A DNA stretch of 64,000 nt from Echiichthys vipera (GCA_963691815.1 OY829659.1:1224012-1288011), one strand, 5' to 3'. Counted from the first letter of the stretch, positions 22,444 through 37,400 are shown. Numbers and translations are program-made. Notes: generated by a model not told the origin, from the sequence alone.

Positions 22444-25400
22444 TTACTTAACGCTGACTATCGAAGTGCTGTGGATGGACTCCATGACAGCGGCCAGGCG
22501 ACTGCACAGGTCGTGGGCCTGGTTGACGTGGACTTTGGGTGGGTCTTTAAGAACCACGGTCTCAGCTGAACCGTCCAGAACCCGGGGCAAAAACTCACCC
22601 AGCTTCACCTGCAATGAGTCTGAAAACAAAGACAGTGCAGCAGGGTTTATTTTAGTGCAGGTTAATTTAATGTTAGTATCCATGTAGATCCTAATTTTCC
22701 GGCTCTACTCGTGCACGGAGGAGGATGTGTATGCACACGAGAACCCAGTGAAACAAACACTGCCAGTGCCGCAATGTGCATGTTGTCCTCCATCTTCAGC
22801 TCTTTCCCAATATAATGCTTAACACTGGGGGTTTACGGGTCGTGTCCGTGCGGTGGATCATTGCATGTTGAGCAGTGCAGCCGGGCTCTGGTGGGACTGA
22901 CCCATGTATCACTAATGCCCAGTCAGACTCAGAGTAACTGTAAAGCTGCATTCTTCATGTTTTTCATCAGATAATGATGACATGAAATGTTGTGTTTAGC
23001 TCCAACATCACATTTATTTAGGTTTTTGTCGTAAAATGAGGAGTTGTTGTGTAAAGACTCCTAAATAAATGAAATTTAAGTTCCCTCATCAACTTCTTGA
23101 GTTCCCCCATAACACTAATCAAACCTGCTAGTTTCAGTAGGTTTTAATGTTAAAATAAGAATTTTAAACACATTTTTCACATGCAGAACTTGTATTGATT
23201 ATTCTATCTAGTATCTTAATTACTGTGAATGAATGGATTTTGAGAGTCACATTGAAAATTGCTGCCGTCTATTATCCGCTCATCCATGAGCACAGTCAAA
23301 AAACAGCGGTGTAAAACTATATATAATATGTCGATGCGGTAATTCAACTCATCTTACCGTCCATGTCTTGGCCCAGGCAGCAGCACCAGTGGCTGCGGAT
23401 GTTCTCCATGGCTTCCCGGTCTTCCTGGGATAAAGCCGAGTCCCGGCTCATCAGGTGAAGGCAGGGGATGACGGCTTCATCCATGATTGCGATGCCCTCC
23501 TCCACACTGGTCTCCTCACCGCTGCAAAACAGCTTTGACGCGCTTTCATTCAATGCCTGCGTGGTGGATGTTGGGAGGAGGAAGATGGAGAAGAGAGTAA
23601 AGTCACAAGGTTTTTACTCTGGGTTTACATGTCGCGTGTCGGGTCAGTTGCATATCACATCAGTTATCAGACCTCTCGTTTATGTTGGCTTAAACACACA
23701 CACATTCAAAGTTGGCCTCCCCTGTTCAATGACACCAGCCAGCACATTTTGCGTTCTTTAGTTAAGCTAGCTAATGGGGACAGTATCTGTGTCCAGAAGG
23801 GAGAATGATATGGTGCTTTCAACTCAGAGGACACTGTTGACAGTGTCAGACGGGGCAGAACAGAGCTCCTGGGGGGAGAGAAGAGGCTGAGGGGTGAGAA
23901 ATACAGTCGAACACAGCTTAATGAAGAGAAAAGAGAAAGTCCAGGCAGAGGGCAGCGTCTCTGCAGATACAGACACTACCACACACTTCCGGTGGGTCAT
24001 AAGTGATGAGTGAGAGGGATTACTTTTGCATGAGTCTTTACATTGTTTTCCAAAAAATACTCATTATGTCTTTCACTTCTGATCCCAGGGTGAATAATGA
24101 ACTTTAAACCTCAACTTCATGGTTTCAAATAACACCACAAAAATGTCTGGATGGCTGACAGCATTATTTATTCTGAGACTGTTAGTAGGACACTGCGCCA
24201 AGTGCTTCTTATCTAAAACTTCTGTCCTGTTAGTGACACAGCCTAATTATAGCAACGTTGGTCCGTTTCTCCCTCTGTCAGGCCTGTGTTCAAGAGCAAC
24301 TTGAAATGTCACATGTGCACCGATAGTTCCCAGAGGATGACTGCTATGAGTCTGATGTCTCCTGAAATGTCCTCTAGTGCAGCACACACACACACACACA
24401 CAGACACACACACACACAGATTCCAGCAGCTGCCTTACTCACAGTGAGGCATTTCCTCCTGTAAACGGCAATGAGAGATTTGTCCACGCCACGTTTCTCT
24501 CCGTTCTTCAGCAAGGTGGCGTTGGTCTCGTACGCATGAGCCAGGAAGATTAGTGCCTCCCGCGTCCTGCGACACACACACACACAAACGCCCTGTTATT
24601 CTCTATTTTTTTGTGGCAGCTCCCACCACTAACCAATCAGTAAGAAACACCTTGTGTTTGTAATCACCGTAAATGTAAAATCATCAAAAAAAGCAAAACA
24701 CAGATGTTTATTATTCCAAAGCTATGCTGAATCCAGTCACAGCGGTGTGCGCTACGGTTTAATCCCAGGAGACTGGATTCCATAATATTTCCTATTCCCT
24801 GAGAAATATAATAATGGGAAAATGGGAAATAAGTAGTTACGTTCTACGCATAAACCAAATAGGCTGATATGTCTAAAATACACGTATCACTACAAAAATA
24901 GTCCATTACATCCTCCCTCCTGGATGGATTCGCAGAGTCAGCGGGGAGGCGATACTCAGCAGCACGATGTTAAGTTCCTATTGAATCTATTCGGCTCATT
25001 GGACCCGCCCTCTTCTTAAAATGAACACGTTAATTCTGTGAATTGAACTTTGTTTATACAGTGAAAAATGGTGAAATCTCACTTCTATGAGGCTGTTCTC
25101 AGCAGACAGTGGTTCAAGCTGCATCATGCAAAGTTCATGCTATGCAAATTCTAATGTTGAGCAAAATAAATGGTGCCTCTTTAGCCTTAATAATTATTAA
25201 TAACACCAAATATGACAGTAAATCTGTCTATGGTTTATGCATATTTCTCCGTGTTAGTGTTGTTTGAAGTATGACCAACACATTTGGGCCGTTGATGGTA
25301 CAGTGTTCTTCTGCTTCTGGGATAGAAAATGCAGCATTTCAGTGAAAAATATGAATCATCAGTGTGTAAATGTAAGTATGTGGCAATACAGTCAATGTTC

Positions 25401-28400
25401 CTGCTGCATATATGTATATATAGAACAATTTAAAGTAATAAAAGATCAATTTTTTCTCTTAGTTCGCAGATGAACTTTAATACTCCTAAAATTAATTTAA
25501 TGTGAAGTGTTACTATGTCATGTCTTCTTCTCTGTGCTGGGGCGGCAGAGGTGCCAGTTTATCTCCTGGGCACTGCCGAGGTGCTGTTTAGCAAGACACC
25601 AAACCCCCAACTGCTCGAGGCGCTGGTCACTGGCAGCACCATCGCTCTATATAGGTCCTGTGTGTGCATGTGTGTGTATTTTGGGCCTGTTTGTGTGTGT
25701 GTGTGTGTGTGTGTAACATGAATAACAATAATAGATTGCGGGACTTCTTCTTCTTCTGTATGTTCAGTACGAGTGTTGCAACTTTTCCTTTATGAAGGTG
25801 AGATTTTTGCTGCAACACATCAATGAGGAGACAAACAGGTTGATAATGATTTGACACATGCTGGCCAGGCGGTGTTGCGGAGAACCTACTTCCCGTGCTG
25901 ATAGTGCTCCAGTCCAGTCAGCAGGTAGACAAACACCGTTCGGAACAGCCTGTAGTCATCCTGCCACTGCTGTGGAGAAGCACACAGGACAACCAGCACT
26001 TACTGCATTTGTTCTTTGTGCTGGTTTTTCAATTGTCTGAACACGTTTCTGCCACTTGACAGGAACTAAATGCGGGCGTGATTTCATATTTCACAGTTTT
26101 CTCTAGTTTCTATTTCAGTGAGGACGTTGATCATTCCACTTTACACCTCTCTATAAGTCTGAAGATATTCTTTATTTTTGTTTTAGTCCATCTCTGAATA
26201 CTTCCAAACTTCCCTCTCTAGTTTGTGTCTCTCAGCCTCAACTCAACTTGGTTTCTACGGATGATTTAAATAGTTAGAGTCTTTTTTAAAAGTCTCTAGT
26301 ATCAGATCAGCCTCTCTCATAGTTACACATTTCTCCACTGGTGCTCTCTGCTGGGTAAAACCTTTGGTCCAACAACCATGAAGCACTAATGCACTTTTTA
26401 CTGGCCTCCCGGGAAAAACAGAAACAAAACACTGATAGCTTTCCGCTCGTTCAGAACCCTGCAGCTCGCCTATTAACCAGAACCAGGGCCAGGTTTAGCT
26501 GCTCTGCACTGGCTCCCTGGAACAATTACAATTTTTAAGTCCTCCTCATTCGAGACAAAGCCCTAAATGGGCAAGGATCTAGCAACCTAGGTTCATCTGC
26601 TGCTGGTTTATTGGAGGTTCTCAACAACAGAAAAAGCCCTTTGTTAATTATTCCCCACCTAGAGATACCAGGGGATCTGCCTTGCTTAATATTTTTAAAG
26701 AATCTCTCCACTTTAACTAGCTTTGACTTTCCTGCCTGAAACTCTTCTTCTGCACTTTGCTTCATACCTATGCACTGCTGCACTTCTTTTAAAATAGTGT
26801 TCACTTGACTTTGTTTCTTTTTGCATTGATTGTGGCGTTCAATTCCTGTTTTTATGCTCATTCCATGTCATGTCATTTCCTATGTCCTATTATTTTTAAA
26901 GCACTTTGTGATGCACTTCTTGGATTCAAAGGTGCTACAGAAATAAAAATATTATTATTAAACAGATGCATTCCCCACATTTTGTCTCAGTTCACTGCCA
27001 TGCAACGAGATGGCCTCTCATGACATTTTTTAACAAACATCTGTCTCAAAATCACAGTTCATGTAAACCTCATACATATTTAGGATTGCTTTGCTGTTTC
27101 AGAACCTAAAACAATCAAAACACAGACAAAAAGACAGAGGTCAGCGCACCAAGTACTCATCCATATCCATGTCCTCTGGCTTGATGAGGCGCAGCTTAGT
27201 CCGGGCTTCCCTCATGATACTGATGGCCCTGCATGCACAGGAAGGACACATGAACGTTTTTAATGTACAACAGCATTGCCACTGGAATATTATGCTGCAG
27301 GTCTCTGCTCTGGACACTAGATGGCGGAATACACACGCTGCATCATCGACTGCCTTTTTAAGTCTATGAAGTGCTGCTGCTCTGATGTTTTCTCCTTTAT
27401 TGCTTATGTATCAATTCTGTTTTGCGTACTCCTTATCTTAATCTCTAAAGCGATTTGAAAGGTTTTCTTCCTCTCAAAACTTACAAGAACTACAGGATTA
27501 TGAGGGGGAAATATTGTTTACTGTCAAAAGAACTGCACAGAAAGCTTGGCTACTCCTTTGCTGCTGGACTCAGTCACTAAAGTATCGCACGCTGTCGTTG
27601 AGACGTGACGTTCGTGGTCTAGACCAAGGGCGAGCCTTATCAAGGAGCCATTTGTCCGTTATCCGCGTGTACCTCTCGTCGAAGCTCAGGTTGCGGTCGG
27701 TAAACTGCTCCAGCAGCGTCCTCTCAATAATGCGATTGGGTGCCTTATTCTGGAAAAAGTAGACCAGTGCGTGCTGCAGACGAGGGTCCTCATGGGGGGT
27801 GGTCTCCTCCTGGGAGAGCTCAAACAAGCGGGAGTACTCCTCATGAAAAGCCTGAGGGGACAGTGGGGAAATGTATCTTCGTTTTAATTGTATCTAATTG
27901 ATGATAATGCTTGCTAACAGAGTTAAGACTTTCTCAAATCTCATCAAAATTACAGAAAATAAACAAGTAGATTTCGATTTTTGGATTTTATGAGTCAAAA
28001 GAAAAGGTTAAAACACTACAAAAAAGATCGTTAGGAGGCTTCTGATTCTCTAATTAACACTGTTAATTGTTTAAGCAGTATGTTTAAGCAGTACATAAAG
28101 CCTGCTGATGAATTAATGAACTTGTAGCCAACGGGTGCCAGATTACTTTTGTTTTGCTTTTGCTCCTGAATTTGAAGGAAGCAGTTTGATATAAATGTAT
28201 AATGATGCAAAGGTTGTAGATGTAATACCTGATGTTGGCTTGCAAAATGATTTCAGGCAAAAAACATTATTTAATCATTTTGTGAATGTGAGGACCTTGA
28301 ACATGCCTTAAAAAACATACCTTGATGAGTCCGGCCTCGGGGCCTTCATTATCGAAAACTTGTCTGGCCTTGGCTATGGCCAGAATGACGCCCTGCATCG

Positions 28401-28416
28401 CCGGAGTCAGCATCAT
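22444..28416 (-). CDS. usp28: usp28 exons 20-26, conserved C-terminal region
   Basis: Exons 28321-28416 (MLTPAMQGVILAIAKARQVF), 27673-27851 (DPRLQHALVYFFQNKAP, TLLEQFTDRNLSFDER), 27150-27228 (KPEDMDMDEYL), 25890-25969 (VFVYLLTGLEHYQ), 24443-24566 (IAVYRRKCLT), 23358-23556 (ENIRSHWCCCLGQDMD), 22444-22619 (LGEFLPRVLDGSAETVVLKD, DLCSRLAAVMESIHS). All match the human USP28 C-terminus closely. The exon ending at 25890 uses a GTAGGT donor, and the exon ending at 27150 uses GTGCGC. Confidence 0.94.
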
Positions 28417-31400
28417 CTAGAAAAGGAGGAGGAACGAAATTAAAACAGCAACTGGGCGGCAAACAGTGTGAGAATGAAAGCAGGTCATGATGTCTTTAGG
28501 GCTGCGGCCCATTCTACACACTGAGATGATAGAAAATGTATCGTAAATGTATGTAAATGTAAATCAAACTCTGGTGAAATTTAAATGAATGAATGAGCAG
28601 CAGGAAGAACAACACATGCATGAAAACGTGTCAGGGGTTAAAAAAGGTGAGAAGGACACGACCCCTCTACTGGGGTCTGGGGGCATGCTCTCCCGTGAGA
28701 ACATTTTGAATATTTCATATTTAAAAGCATCAATCTGATGCCATTTGAGAGAAAAATAAAGCAGAATTACACGACAGTATGAATGTATAATAACGTATCT
28801 ATACATGGAAGATAGACAAATCCTTTCTTCGATTGCATTCATCCCACTTCAACCTATATCTGGGGGCACTAGCTTGAAAAGTTTGCTTTGGCATTACCTA
28901 ATACCTGAACTCATATCCCATTATGACACGTACTTACCTCTTCGTTGTATCCGTCAGCATCGGCTCTCACCATGATCCTGCCCACGTTGGGGATCTCCAC
29001 TTCTGAGACCTCGTTCTCAGTCTGTCGCTGCCTGGCTGGGGCCTCCTGCTGCTCCTGCTCCTCCTGCTGCTGCTGCTCTGCTTCATGTTCGGGAGCTTCT
29101 CTGGAAGCCTCTGGCTCGCCTTCAACTCGCGGGCCGAGGCCTGCTGCGTGTGAGTCGTCCTTCTCCATGGGAAAGTCAGATGGCGCCGGGTTACCAAGCT
29201 CTGCTTCAGGGCCAGGAGTCTGACAGAGAAAGATTTAACAAGAAGCACATTACTATGCCTTCCATCCATCCATTATCTACGACCGCTAATCCTGTTTAGG
29301 GCTTTATGTGCGTCCAAATCTACAATCACCTGTGGAGCGAAGTGGATATATCTGGAACTGTCATGCAGCATGTGTTTCTATTTTAACACCACCAACCTGA
29401 CTCCAGCGGTGAACAAATTGGCTCAGAGAGTGTGAAATTCAAAATAGCTACTTGTATCCAGTGAAAGGTTGGTCTTATTATATGAAGGCAGGTGGGTCAG
29501 CAGACCGGCTGCAGCTGAATACATTTGGAAATACACTCGGGGGGTAATATTCACTTACATGTGACAAATCAATGTGTCAGCGGAGCTCCAGATATGTCAA
29601 CAGGACACAAGTGGTAAGAAGGTGGATTGAAGGTATAACCTGCTTACAATAAATCTTATATTTATGAAGATAAGAATACGTTTCTGTCGACAGAGGCGCT
29701 GATTCACTTCTATGCTTCTTGCTCAGGCTGTAGTTTGTGTTGTTTTTTTATTCCCATCAAAAATCACTTTTACAAAAACGAAGCAGCCCCCATCACCACA
29801 TTCTTCACAACGGTTTTATGAAATGGTCTTGACGGAACGATTAAACAAAGTACGAATATAATGCATTCATTCATTCATTTTCAACCGCTTATCCCGGGGT
29901 CGGGGTCGCGCTGGAGCCGATCCCAGCTGACATAGGCCGTGAGGCGGGGTCCACCCTGGACAGGACGCCAGTCTATCACAGGACACATAGAGACGAACAG
30001 AGACAGACAACCATTCACACCTACGGGTGATTTAGAGTCATCAATGAACCCAACACCTGCACGTCTTTGGACTGTGGGAGGAAACCGGAGAACCCGGAGA
30101 AAACCCACGCAGACACGGGGACAACATGCAAACTCCACGTGTTCCACACAGGATGCAAACCTGGAACCTTCTCGCTGTGAGGCGACAGTGCTAACCATTA
30201 CACCAACGTGCAACCATTTTTAAAAAAAATATATTTTTTAAGATATATCTTTGAAAAGTACAGAAATGAGGAAGGAGAATGGAAATCCAACAGATGTTCA
30301 TGCCGCTTGTTCATTACGTCCTTTGTCTGTTTTTGTTTTGATCTGTTTCTTAAGAGCTCGGTTGCAGTGGGTTTTTTTTAATTGTATTGTCTGTTTATTT
30401 TATTTTATTGAATTGTATTTGTGAAATGGTGAAGAATGGGCGTAGGACTATCCCTTTACAAACGAGTCAAATGTATGTCATATTGAAATTGGCTTTTTAT
30501 TCTAGTTATATATGCACATATTCGTTTTCATTTGTTTTCATCTATTTTTAAATCGTTCGAAATAAAAAAAAGCGTCATTCATTCATGCCCTTAAATCCAT
30601 CAGCTGATATAAACGTTGTTGCAGGTTATTCCATGCCCACAGTGCAGAGCTGCTAACAGAGCTAAGACAGAGACAAAGGGTGCAGAGTAAGCTGGAAGTT
30701 TACCTATTATGACATTCACAGGCTTTACCTATTATCACTTTGTCTGCTGATATTCTGACCAAGTGAAAATGATATGCCTCTGAACAAGCTCCTGACTAAA
30801 CAAGTGAGATAACAGCAGTAATCAATCCTAACCTTTAGTTTATCTGTGCATTACTCTCCGGATCGCCATCGCTATGCTAAGTGGTGGAATGGGATCCTTG
30901 ACCCAGATGTACACACTTCATTCCTTTGAGCTGGAATTTCTGACCTACATCCTACAGAAGGGGGGAGTGGGTGGTCGGGGTGTTCACAGACGTGCCCACC
31001 TGACTCTGAAGCTCCCTCTCAGCTGAGGCGGAGCTCTGGCTGGGCCCCGGGGTGTCAGTGACTGACGCACTGCTGGTGTCCTCCTCCTGGCAGCCGGGGC
31101 TCTGTGGTGGTGGTGGTGGTGTTAACTCCAGTTCTTCTGGAGGGAGTAGAGAGGCTGTGAGAGGACATACATGACCGTAAGGGAAAGAACTGTTCAGTAG
31201 TTGCTTTTAATTGTGCAAAAGCTATTTACAGGCCACTACTACATGCTATTAGAAAGGGGCAACACTAGCTTGTTAAGGCATATTAAAACCTCACCCTATC
31301 CCCTTTTCTCTAGTCACCACTACAGACCTTCAGGCTTCTCTCTGGGATCAGGCTCCAGATCGTTCTCTGCTTCCGGGTCTGGTTGTGGCTCTGAAGAAGC

Positions 31401-34400
31401 TCCCTGGCCCAGCTCTTCAGTGGTTGGTCCTGACTGGGGCGCAGGTTCGACCGGTGTTTGGTGCATATCATCTGGACTGGGGTTCGGGGGCTCTGCAGAG
31501 GCTGTAGACTCTCCCTGTGGGGCGGCGGTCTGGCAGAACTGCTCCTCCCATTCACTGAGCTCCTGCTGGAACCAGCGGTTGTCTTCATGGACGTAGCGCC
31601 TGAGGATGGATGGCAGGGAGTCCATGCCATGCAGCACCTGGCCTGTCTCATCATCTGTGTCTTCTGGGGGGATGTGGTAGTGTCAAGTTAAGACTTCCAC
31701 AATAAAACCCACTTACTGAGCGTTAAAAAGTGCTTTAGAAATGACTGCATAAATAATTATTTGTATTCATACTATTGGATTTCTAATATAATAATGTGCT
31801 TAATAAATATTGAAGTAATCTTTAATACAGAGGACTGTGCTTTTACTAACTAACTACTTCTAATGTATTGTAACAGCCTCCCTCTCAATGACAGGTTATC
31901 AGGAGTCAGAGCTGAATTAAGAAAACTGTAAATATTAATCTATATACACTGGACTTTCTATTACCTATAATCACTGTTGTTACATTATTATGTGTTCTTT
32001 GGACGCTTAATCATGTTTCTTGCACACAAAGAAAAATCATTTTTTATTATGCATCCTTTAAAAAAAGTTGCTCTGTTGTCCTTAAATATGATTTTCTGTA
32101 GACTAAATGCTAGGGAGAATATTTTCATCATCTGGGATATGTCAATAATTAGCAACAATAGTTATTTTGATGAACTCCATCAAACACTGCAGTGCTCCTT
32201 AAAGCAGCAGCAATAACTAAATGTGAAAAACTAACATTTTGATGCCAGAGCTTTAGACTGAAAGCCTGATATAACAGGATGAAGTAATGGCAGTGGGGTC
32301 AAAAAGTGGTGTTGTAATGGGTTTCATTTGTGTTCTTTAGAGTCTAAGTGACTGACTTCTTATAGGAGCAGAGACTGAACTTCCAAAACAAAATAAAAAA
32401 AGCTCCCTCCTCTGCCGACACCTGCGTTGAGAGAGAAATGCTGGATTCAAGTGTCGTGGGTAGCCCGAAGTTTCAGACAAAGTGCACTGGATTAACAGAC
32501 AAAGAGGAACCTCCTATTAGGGAATTGGGGGCAGATCAACCTGCCCTGAATTCGCTAGTAGGAGGTCCACTTTGGCTGTTAATCCAGTACACTTTTCCTA
32601 GTTGGAGGTCCGAAACTACGGACTTCCCATAGCACTCGTACGCAGCATCAGCAGCGCAAGTGAAACGGAGCGACGGCTGACAGGCAGGAAGCTCTGCAAA
32701 TCAATTTATCCGGACCGATCAAGATGATTGATCAAGATGACACCTGGTGGATTTTGTTTTTACATTTTAGTGCCATACGCTTATTAGGAGCATTTAAAGA
32801 TTACAGGTAAGAATAAAGGTACAAATTGTTTTAACAGATCCAAAATGATCAAAGAAATAAAAATAAAAAGCCATAAAATGTCCCTAGTGATGCCCAATGG
32901 TTAATGCTTTTTGGTGTACATACACACATATTCTGTAATAATTCAATACCACCTCCACAATTACGCAAGTGTACCTGTAGTAAGGTTAGGTAGCCTGTCA
33001 TCGATGTACATCAGGCAGTAGGCGCTGGCGTTGGTCATGCCCCCGAACGAGTCTCGCTCCAGCTCCTCCCATGATGACTCAGTGATGCTCACATCGTTGT
33101 ACTTCATCCAGCGCTTATTGGCATGGTCATAGATGTAGGCCCAGTAATGGCCTGCCGACGCCTGGCCTTCGTGGACGAGCACTGCATGGAGTCTGTAGGC
33201 CGCCTTAATATCAGGAGAGAGGGGGAGACGGCAATGAATCCCTGCTGTATAAAATGTGACTGTGCAGTAAAACATGCGTCTGATCTCTTCTGATCTGTAT
33301 TCTCTTGACTTGTTTACATTACATTATTTTCTCTTGCTCCACAGAGAGATCAATAAAGTTCCATTTAATCTCAGCAGTAGATGTAAAACGTGATTGGATT
33401 GCTGTTTGTCAGTGAATTAGGGGAGCGTGAGTCGTACCTGGGAGAGACTGTTGTCTGCGTACATGCCCTCCAGCATCTGAGTGAGCCTGTCGATACTGGC
33501 CTTTAGCTCTGACACACACACAGAAATGAAATAAAAAACACAGAAATGAATACAGTACCTCTACAGCTAAATGGAAATTAATGTCTATTATGTTTATTTT
33601 AATTATTTACCTATTACTTGCCTCATAATGGGGTAAATCAGAGGCTATGACAATTCACAAATAATGTAATTTACTGCCTGTGGTATGGAGTCACAGTCAG
33701 CGGAGAGAGAGATTGGGCTCTTTTTCCATGTAGGTGTGCAGATCTGCCTCAGTGAAGCGTGCTAAGGCTCTTTCCTCACTTGCCCCAGTTATTTATTTTT
33801 AAATAACAGGTATTTTGGTGTGACCAAGCGGGAGCAGAAGCACAGCTTGCCTTTGGCAAGTTTAAGGCCCACTGCAATTTCAGTGTCAAGATTGACCACT
33901 TTCTGCACCATGTGCTTTTCCCAATTTGTCAGGTAAACACTGCTCGAATCAATATTTGTTTTATTAACAACGGATCGAATGACTGTGTGTAATGTATAAT
34001 GTGTCACTCATAGTAACGAACCTCCAGAGAGTTATCACCCTATTCTGCAGTTCCTCTAACTTTAGTTCACCCTCACTGCTCTTATCAACCCATTTACAAC
34101 CACGGCAGCTCTTCACTACGGACCACGGACTTATGTTATTTATTTATTTGAATGTTCTGCACTGGGAGGAGAACCATATTATCCCGGGGATCGTTAGGGA
34201 ATTGACTTGTTTTTAAGGTATAGCTTCAACTACAGACAAAACGCACTGGTCATATTTCAAGCAACATGGAGAAATATGCATAAACCTATGGGTTCCCAAC
34301 CTGACTGATTTAGTGTGTGCACTAATAATTAAGGCAAAAGAACGCTGTCTTTGTTAATCAACATTAGAATGGACATCCTGTAAAATAAACTTTGCATGCA

Positions 34401-37400
34401 TCCTGTATCCTGTATCATAAACATACCATTTATGTCATTCTCTACTTCGGTCCTCCAACGCTGCAGGCAGCTCTTAACAAAGTGCAGCTCTTCTTCAGTG
34501 ACGCTGTGGGGGGCCGGGTGTGGTGGGCAGTCAACAGGGTGTCTACACTGGGTGAAGGGCTTGTATATGGGGGTCCGCTGGCAGGACACCAGGCACTCCG
34601 ATGAATCTGCGTCTCCAGGTTCACTGAGTGAAGCAAGAACGTGACGGTGTAAGCCAGTTTTGTAAAGAAGGAACCAGTGAAAGTCTTTTTTTTAAAGCTC
34701 TATTTTAATGAGTCCTCTAACCTGATGTCTTTGGAGAGGAGTTCACTGAGGGGGTGGTTTGCAGGAGACGGAGAAGCTGGTCTCATATCTTCAGCCGGGG
34801 AAACACTTGTTGGCTTGGTGGTAGCGAACTCCAGCACAAACTGCAGCATGTCAGCCAGAGGGTACTTGGTGGGTCCTGAGCCATAGTTTTTGTAGCTGTG
34901 AATCAAAACGGGAGACATTAGGACAATGTTTGTTTGCATTAGGTGAAGAGGTTTTAAAAAGCCCTTTTCCTCGAATCTTTATTGGAAAAAACACTTTCAC
35001 ATTTAAATAAATAAACTTCAATAATATATCTTCAAAAAGGTAAATATACAGTTTGAGTCCAAAAAGTAACTGAATGTATAAAATGGTAAAATTAATGTGT
35101 TAAAGAGGTTTGCTTTCAATTTCTATGAGAAATATAGATTTACTGGGCTACACGGTGGTGGAGTGGTTAGCACTGTTGCTACACAGCGAGAAAGTTCCAG
35201 GTTCGCATCAAGGCCTGGGCCCTTCTGTGTGGAGTTTGCATGTTCTCCCCGTGTCTGCGTGGGTTTTCTCCAGTTTCCTCCCACAATCCAAAGACGTGCA
35301 GGTGTTCGGTTCATTGATGTCTCTACAAAATTGCCCGTAGGTGTGAATGGTTGTCTGTCTCTGTTCGTCTCTATGTGTCCTGTGATAGACTGGCATCCTG
35401 TCCAGGGTGTACCCCGCCTCACGCCCGATGTCAGCTGGGATCAGCTCCAGCCCTCCCCCCTCCCCACCCCAGGATAAGTTGAAGATGGATACATATTGTG
35501 CATATAGAGCGACACGGTGGACTGGTGGTTAGCACTGTCCCCTCATAGCAAGAAGATTCCGGGTTCAAAGACAATCCAAAGACATGCACGTGTTCGGTTC
35601 ATTGATGACTCTAAAAATGCCCGTAGGTGTGAATGGTTGTCTGTCTCTGTTCGTCTCTATGTGTCCTGTGATAGACTGGCGTCCTGTCCAGGGTGGACCC
35701 CGCCTCACGCCCGATGCCAGCTGGGATCAGCTCCCGCAACCCCGTCAGGGATAAGCGGTTGAATGAATGAATATTGTGCATGTGTACTTCTTTAATCTTA
35801 TTGCTAACACAGAATTACATATGGTAATACACTCTGCCAATCACTTCCTATAAAAGAGCCCTAAAAACCTGTTCTTGTTTCACAGACTGAGAGGTTTTAA
35901 AGTCCTATTTTAAAGAGGTAACTTACCACTCAAGTTTCTGTTGAAGAGCTGCAAGTTGCTCCTTGAGCTTTTTCACTTCTCCTCTCCTCTCATGGGTCTG
36001 TTCGATGTTTTTGTGAAGATATCTGTGCACAAAAAACCAGAGCATGGGTGTCGAAACATTTAAATAGACATGTGATAATAGCCTTGATTGTTCTTCCCTT
36101 CTACATTTGTAGTACACTGAGCGCTCTGATGATGTAAGCACATGTGTGAGACAATCCTGCAGCCCTTTAAAGTTATCCCTATGCCTGCTGCACAACTGTT
36201 GTAACGAGTGGAACTGAATGAACTCAAAGATCGTGTCGAGTGAACATAGCTCACCTGTCCATATAAATGATTTGTGGGAACTCCAGCTTCTTGTGTATCT
36301 TCTCAGGACGACCGAGCTGGGTGTTGAATTCAAATCTAGACAGTTCAAAAGTCAAGACCGGTGGTAACTTTTTGAACCATCTCTGCAAAACAAGAAAAAA
36401 GTATGAAGATTCATAAAACACGGGACGTGATGTTGAGACTGTCCATTGTGGCAATAGATGGTGTGCACCCAAATGAGATTTGCCGTGATGTTAAGAGTGG
36501 CATGGGAGATATGTTCCTAAGGGTGGGTCTAGATGTAAAATTTCAGGACACATCCTCATTAGTGTTCCTTTGAGTCGACGGGTGTTTCGGCCTTTAAACA
36601 CTATACACCCTCATCAAAGGTGGCCAGCTACAGGGTGATCAAGCCTTAGCTTGTGTCCCACGCCCAATCATTAGGAGTAGCCTAGCTGTAAAATGGCTAA
36701 TATCCCAAGGGACTATGCTAGGCAGGGGTGTCCTCTTCCCTGAGCCAAGCCTACAGCTGACCGCATACCTCATGGTAGTCTTAGCAAAGCATCAATACGA
36801 TGGAAATCCTGTAGAAATGTTATTGTTAGTCTGTTGATGAAAGTGTTCACCTCACGGCCAGGTGTGACGCTGTGATCCGCATGCAGCGACTCAATCTCCT
36901 TCTCAATCATCGCTCCTTCTAGACATTCGTCCAGGTTGTTGAAGCCGTTGACTTGCAGGGGGTACTGGCCGAACTGCTCGATATTACACACCGTCTTACC
37001 TAAGCAGAGTCACACAGATGTGAATGACAGAGACCATAATTCATGTACTGTGACAAAAATCAAAACTCATACCCTCATGTCTTCTTTCTGTCACGAAGGT
37101 GCCGTAGAAAAGCTGGACCATGGGGTTTTGTTGTTTGTCCTCTACATTGCTGAAGGTCAAACATGACATTAGATTGATGTAATGCAGCAAACAAAGAGAG
37201 AAGAAGAATAGTCCCTGCATGTGGACGTGACAACTCACTTTTTGGCAGCCAGCTGAAATGCATCCTCTAGCCAGTCAAGCAGTTTGTGGGAAAACTCACT
37301 GACATCCTGAAATGAAGACATCAGAAAATATAAGATTGCATAAACTGTGTAGTTGTAGCAGTAAAGGATACAGTCAGGGTTAAAGCATTAATATAGTCAC

